Made by a program: the position numbers and the translations under genes | The notes under the pieces: model-generated | What the model saw: only the letters and a program-made list of their open reading frames with translations | The model's database searches: none | What the model was told of the DNA's origin: nothing | Part shown: in pieces, positions 59,703 through 64,000 of the stretch | How positions within the stretch are numbered: the first letter of the stretch is position 1 | Layout of the letters: every line of letters starts with the position of its first letter | NCBI GenBank assembly: GCA_963693285.1 | Contig: OY848920.1 | Span: 3,237,135 to 3,301,134 of the forward strand | From: Xestospongia muta | Lineage: Eukaryota > Porifera > Demospongiae > Haplosclerida > Petrosiidae | Direction of reading: 5' to 3' | DNA length: 64,000 nt

Positions 59703-62327
59703 TTACTCACAGTTAATTGAATAAACAATTTCTTAATTTCTAACCTATTCATATCAATAGCTATATTTTTGAAACAACAATTTAATTACTATATTAATAA
59801 CAAAGTAAACCTCTAAAGACCACTCCCTTTCCCTAATGAAATTCCTAACAATACTAACAATAGAGTCACATCCTTTTCATAATACATGTGGTCATCACTT
59901 GAAGACATGCCTTCTGCCTCAAACTCCAATATAAAAAGCAACTCAACTGAAGTCTGGTTCAAATACACTGAGAATGTGACCTAAGATATGATGTCATAAC
60001 AATGTCATCTAATTTTAAAGTGCACTAACCTTTCCAACAGACATTATTGATATCTCAGTAGGTTAAGATGTCTCCATTAAAACCTTGTTAATAATGGTAG
60101 CTTTGTTAATACCACTGTAGTAACTAAGAGTTTATTAATAATACATTGTGCTTTTTGTAATCTGAGACCAGTATCTTCAAACTAGTCATTTAGTTGACCC
60201 TATATGGTAATAATAACTAGTACTATAAATCGTAACATTATATATGAAATAGTCTATATATAGTAACACTAGTGGATGAGTCATAGCTTTGTTATATATG
60301 TTGTGCCCAAGCTTCTTGTAATGTGATCATACTAACACAATACAAGATACTAACAAACTCTATGATATAATATATATGATGAGAATGCTAACTATAAATA
60401 CTTATAACACAAGCTCAGATGAAACTTTATGTCACATGATATACAATGGAATAACAGACAATGTCTATATTAGGACACTTGTTCTAGTGCTATATTAACA
60501 CATTAGTGCATATATAACCTCTATATTAAGGACACCTCTGTACTCTGTACTAAAGACAGTGTTCATATGTATATACTTCACTATGTATATACTTCACAGT
60601 TATATTCCTTACATTATAGTGGTCCTATCATCACTCAGTGACTATTTAGAAGTTATTGATGTTCCTTTTCTTGTAAGGAGGACATTCTCAACATTGTTAG
60701 ATTGATCCAACCATGATGGAGTCTGGTTTAATGGTAAGTTCTCTATTATTCTAGAAAGTGTTTGTGTCTATAGTGAACTAACAAAATAATACATTAATTT
60801 TATATAGCATATCATAGTAGCAAATGAGCGACTATATCAGAAAGAATTTCCTTCACACAATCATTACAATTACTGTATATAATTAAAAGTAGGTTTAATG
60901 TACATGTACTTACAATACAAATACCATTTAAGACAAGATCCACATGTATATGTACTTATGGAAATACTCTATTATTAAAATAGAAGAACTCAGAACTAGC
61001 AGATGTCAACTATTGAGAATAGACACTAGCTCTGTAATCATATTGACAGGATCTTAGACCTAAAACTAAAATCTTTACTTCAACCATTTAATGCAGACTC
61101 ACACAAACAAAATCAGTCATACAGTGTCTTAAAAGATATTATTTACCTGGTTTTGTACAGCAGTTCTTTTCCTCTTCAGTATATTATTAAATCTTCACTC
61201 TTTATCAATATGATCTATGTCTAACATTTTAACGGAACTGATAACAGTTTCTCTCCAATATCTTCTGTCCAGAATAATATACTTCACTATTTGTCCAAAG
61301 TTGAAATAATGTTACAAATAATAAAGAGGATGTAACAATTGAATGGCTTCCAAATCAGTACGAGCCTATAATTATAAAGTAGCAACACCTGTATTAGCCA
61401 CACATCTTATTATATCGATAATACATTTGATATTCCAGTGAAAAAGTCTTGAATATTTTGCCCAAAAAGTCTACAAAATCTACTGACTGTTTCTTTGTGT
61501 TATGAGTCATATTTCAAGTTGACTTTAAATCTGATATAACAAATGAGTGGATAGATGCAAAGTTAAATTAGTGAATGAATTAAATAGATGGACGATTAAT
61601 TGAATGGGTTATTGGACAAATTGACCACTCGACAAATAGATAAACAGATGGATGAATTGGTACACAGACAAAAGATAGTATTTAAAACTATCACCACAAG
61701 ACTATATACTTTCTTAGTGTCTGTAGTGTCAATAGTATGTCATGATTTCCTGTAAAAATATCATAACTTTAATAACTTGCAATACAGTACATGGATATTA
61801 TGTACTATAATATATCATATATATACAAATACATTTCTAATATAGACAACATGCTATCATCATTGACATAGTATACCACGGACAACAGCAGATGATATAT
61901 TATCATTAACACAAATATACATCTACATGTGATATATATTATCATTACATGGACATGTACTGACTACAACTAGTACTATACACATACTATCATAGGAACA
62001 CTGATATATAACTTGGCTTATTCTTTTAGTCTGGAACTGTCCCTAAACATGGTGATCTGTGAAAGTAGGCACTTCTCTTAATCTGACATAAAATTTTATT
62101 TTTCTCAGGATTACAATACAGTAGGAAGATGGATAACATTTGGGGAGGGGCATTAGATTGTAGTTGGATTTCAAATAATTACTAACAGTTAGTATCTTCA
62201 ATAAATTAAATGACTGTAGTATACTCAAACTTGATAGGATGTGTGTCCCTCACCTAAAACTTTTTTTGAGGTACTTACCTCCTGCCCCATTGTTCCTACT
62301 CCACTAAGTAACAACACGTCTACTAAC
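59703..62327. other. No confident gene
   Basis: AT-rich. A plus-strand ATG ATG GAG...ATG|GTAAGT at about 60713 could be a tiny start exon, but no partner exon was found. Confidence 0.35.
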
Positions 62328-62462
62328 CAGTAATGTCTTCACATAATGTTCACGTTTCTTTACAATGTTATACTGTTGTATAGATCCAAAAGCATCAAGT
62401 AAATTTCTTCTGGTTGTAGCATTTTCAGCTTTGTCATGCAATCCACAACTGATATACACGTA
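62328..62462 (-). pseudogene. Degenerate C-terminal death-domain exon
   Basis: Reads YQLW in one frame and, after a shift, LHDKAENATTRRNLLDAFGS and IQQYNIVKKREHYVKTLL, followed by a GTTAGT donor. It matches helices 4-6 of the C-terminal death-domain exons, with the first half lost. Confidence 0.6.
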
Positions 62463-62680
62463 TCAAGTCAATACATCCAACTAACTCTATACTGTTTAAT
62501 TAATTGTCTCCAAATCAAACTACTTAGTAGTTCTGACATAGAGAGTTAATTCTTTTAGCCGAGGGTGTTAATATAAGAACTGAGAGAAGCCGCTAAAGAA
62601 CACAATTGCAATTACCGTTTCTGTAACGCCCACTATTTAATTATTATTGCTAAATACAACAAAAGAATTTTAAAGAACAA
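62450..62680. repeat. Conserved segment S3 upstream of F6
   Basis: Diverged relative of S1 and S2 (CCAACT..., ACTTAGTAGTTCT, CCGTTTCTGTAACGCCCACT). Confidence 0.45.
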
Positions 62681-63478
62681 ACACAATTCTACAGATGTAT
62701 AGTGATGTACATAGTTATAGGTAGTTAATTAAAGTAGTGTCATCAGATTCATTTCTTGGTTTAGACAATATGTCAAGAGAAGTTACAAGGATCTCACTTC
62801 CAGGATATTGAGGTATGTATCTGTGGAATTAATAAATAATAATTATGTACAGTAACTACAGAATATATCTAACTACTATATCAAATTTTAACTAATATAT
62901 CAAATTTTCTTATGCTAGTCATGTTACTAATTTTAGACACAAGCTTGAGTAAGAAGACTGACTGTGAGTGAGGGCTTAATAAACAATATTTTTTGTTCAG
63001 GCTTACTTTACTCTAATCTTATATAACTCTTAATAAAAACAAGTAGGTTATTGGTAACAAAAGTCTAAGATGGTACAAGGCTTTTCATACAAGACTATTA
63101 TATAAGCAGCAACAAAGAGACAATATATTTAAGTCCATAGCACAGATATCTCTGATATAAACATAGATGTAAATCTATCAGTTAAAATGACCAGTGTGGG
63201 AGACATTTTAATTAGTTGAATAGGAAGTTCATGTTCCTCTCTCTTTTGTCTTTTCTGTAATTATAGACTTAGTCCTATACATGTAATGGAACTGTCTTGT
63301 CTAAAGGCACAATCTTTCAATGCAAAGCACTGGCCACAAATCATTCAATTATTTTCAATAGTTTAAATGAACTATCATTTACATGTATACATGAACATAT
63401 CCACATACCATGTACATACTTGTATTAAGGTAACTAGTATACTTACTATATTGTACTTGTTGATATACATAACATCAC

Positions 63479-63511
63479 TTATATAGATTGAACACTCTCA
63501 TTATTTCTCAC
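63479..63511 (-). CDS. Gene E: short last exon
   Basis: Acceptor ATATCTGTAG, VRNNESVQSI, TAA, phase 0. Same as the gene C last exon with Gly to Arg. Confidence 0.55.
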   Translation of the reverse strand: MRNNESVQSI

Positions 63512-63719
63512 CTACAGATATGAGGAAATGAGTTTGTAATACCAATTTGTGGTCACAAGATGTTTACATAATCTATACTGTTATGAAACCACAAGTATAT
63601 AAGTAAATAATATACATATCAGTATACTTGTGTATAGGCCAACAACAAAGAACTATTTCTTAGTTAGGAAGTACACTCTATGCACATGTATACAGTGATA
63701 TATGTACAATATAACTTAC

Positions 63720-63988
63720 CATGGTTTCTAAATACTCTCTATATTTCCTGGCTATATCGTTTAATCTAATAGCACTTAAAGCAGCTAATAAACTCCTCCT
63801 TGTTGCTTCTTTTGCTTTCTCCTCAATCCATAATTGATACATACTGGTACAGTCCTGACATCCAGCTAGATCCATACTGTTCAGTTCTAATTTCACACCC
63901 AGCTTATTCCACTTTGCAGTTTCAACATATGTAGTTAATTCTAGAATTGTAGGTTGTTGATCCAAGAGTTGATCTAGTGACATATTAC
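63720..63988 (-). CDS. Gene E: C-terminal death-domain exon
   Basis: Phase 1 acceptor (TTATTTGATAG), phase 0 donor ATG|GTAAGT. It reads NMSLDQLLDQQPTILELTTY, VETAKWNKLGVKLELNSMDL, then CTSMYQLWIEEKAKEATRRS and ARKYREYLETM. It has an intact death-domain core and a 27-bp shorter N-terminal part than its paralogues. The rest of gene E is to the right of the window. Confidence 0.75.
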
Positions 63989-64000
63989 CTATCAAATAAA

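Noticed and set aside
60713..60735. Plus-strand MMESGLM start exon with GTAAGT donor
   Set aside because: No downstream plus-strand exon could be found to pair with it.
1..64000. CRISPR arrays, rRNA and tRNA genes
   Set aside because: No regularly spaced short repeats with unique spacers, no rRNA-like blocks, and no cloverleaf with conserved A/B boxes were seen by eye; a tRNA scan was not possible.

Overview
The window looks like AT-rich, intron-rich animal nuclear DNA. Coding sequence is in short exons with GT-AG borders, there are no bacterial operons, and Ty3-type retrotransposon, MITE-like and other repeats fill the introns. The protein families (Roc-COR GTPase-like modules joined to death domains, FEM-1-like ankyrin proteins, a 2A-like translational recoding motif) and the base composition suggest an early-branching metazoan, most likely a demosponge. 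This is inference; no species marker was seen.

The main content is a minus-strand cluster of related death-domain genes, read from high to low coordinates. Gene E (right edge) contributes a C-terminal death-domain exon and a short last exon at 63479-63988. Gene C (about 51.2-57.9 kb) has small N-terminal exons, a 682-codon Roc-COR exon broken by one in-frame TAG, and two possible C-termini: a Lys/Arg-rich tail or a death domain. Gene B (about 32.3-44.5 kb) is the most complete: start exon, two 98-codon death-domain exons, a linker exon, an open 686-codon Roc-COR exon and a C-terminal death domain. Gene D (14.8-18.7 kb) has a hydrophobic N-terminal exon ending in GDVELNPGP, a 2A ribosome-skipping motif, followed by two death domains. 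Gene A (176 to about 12.6 kb, running off the left edge) has a Roc-COR exon preceded by two copies of a linker/death-domain module made by a recent 4.2-4.8 kb tandem duplication. Most exon borders are phase 1, so modules can be shuffled or skipped without breaking frame.

Between these genes are six loci carrying FEM-1-like sequence (about 5.5-6, 9.7-10.8, 27.9-28.4, 29.9-31.3, 47.7-49.4 and 59.2-59.7 kb), most visibly broken by stops, frameshifts or deletions. Three of them are preceded by the same conserved segment, so FEM-1-like and death-domain genes seem to have been co-duplicated.

Mobile DNA includes a decayed Ty3/gypsy retrotransposon on the minus strand (21192-25455), a long-TIR DNA transposon with zinc-finger coding sequence inside its inverted repeats (about 18.74-21.05 kb), two copies of a hairpin-ended repeat (about 13.03-13.95 and 16.47-17.22 kb), two TIR elements beginning TACCGTATAG (12013-12533, 38713-39151), a 145-bp satellite array that changes polarity (45.43-46.22 kb), and transposase DNA-binding fragments. 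All exon joins are hand-read from splice signals and frame; no transcript evidence was available.
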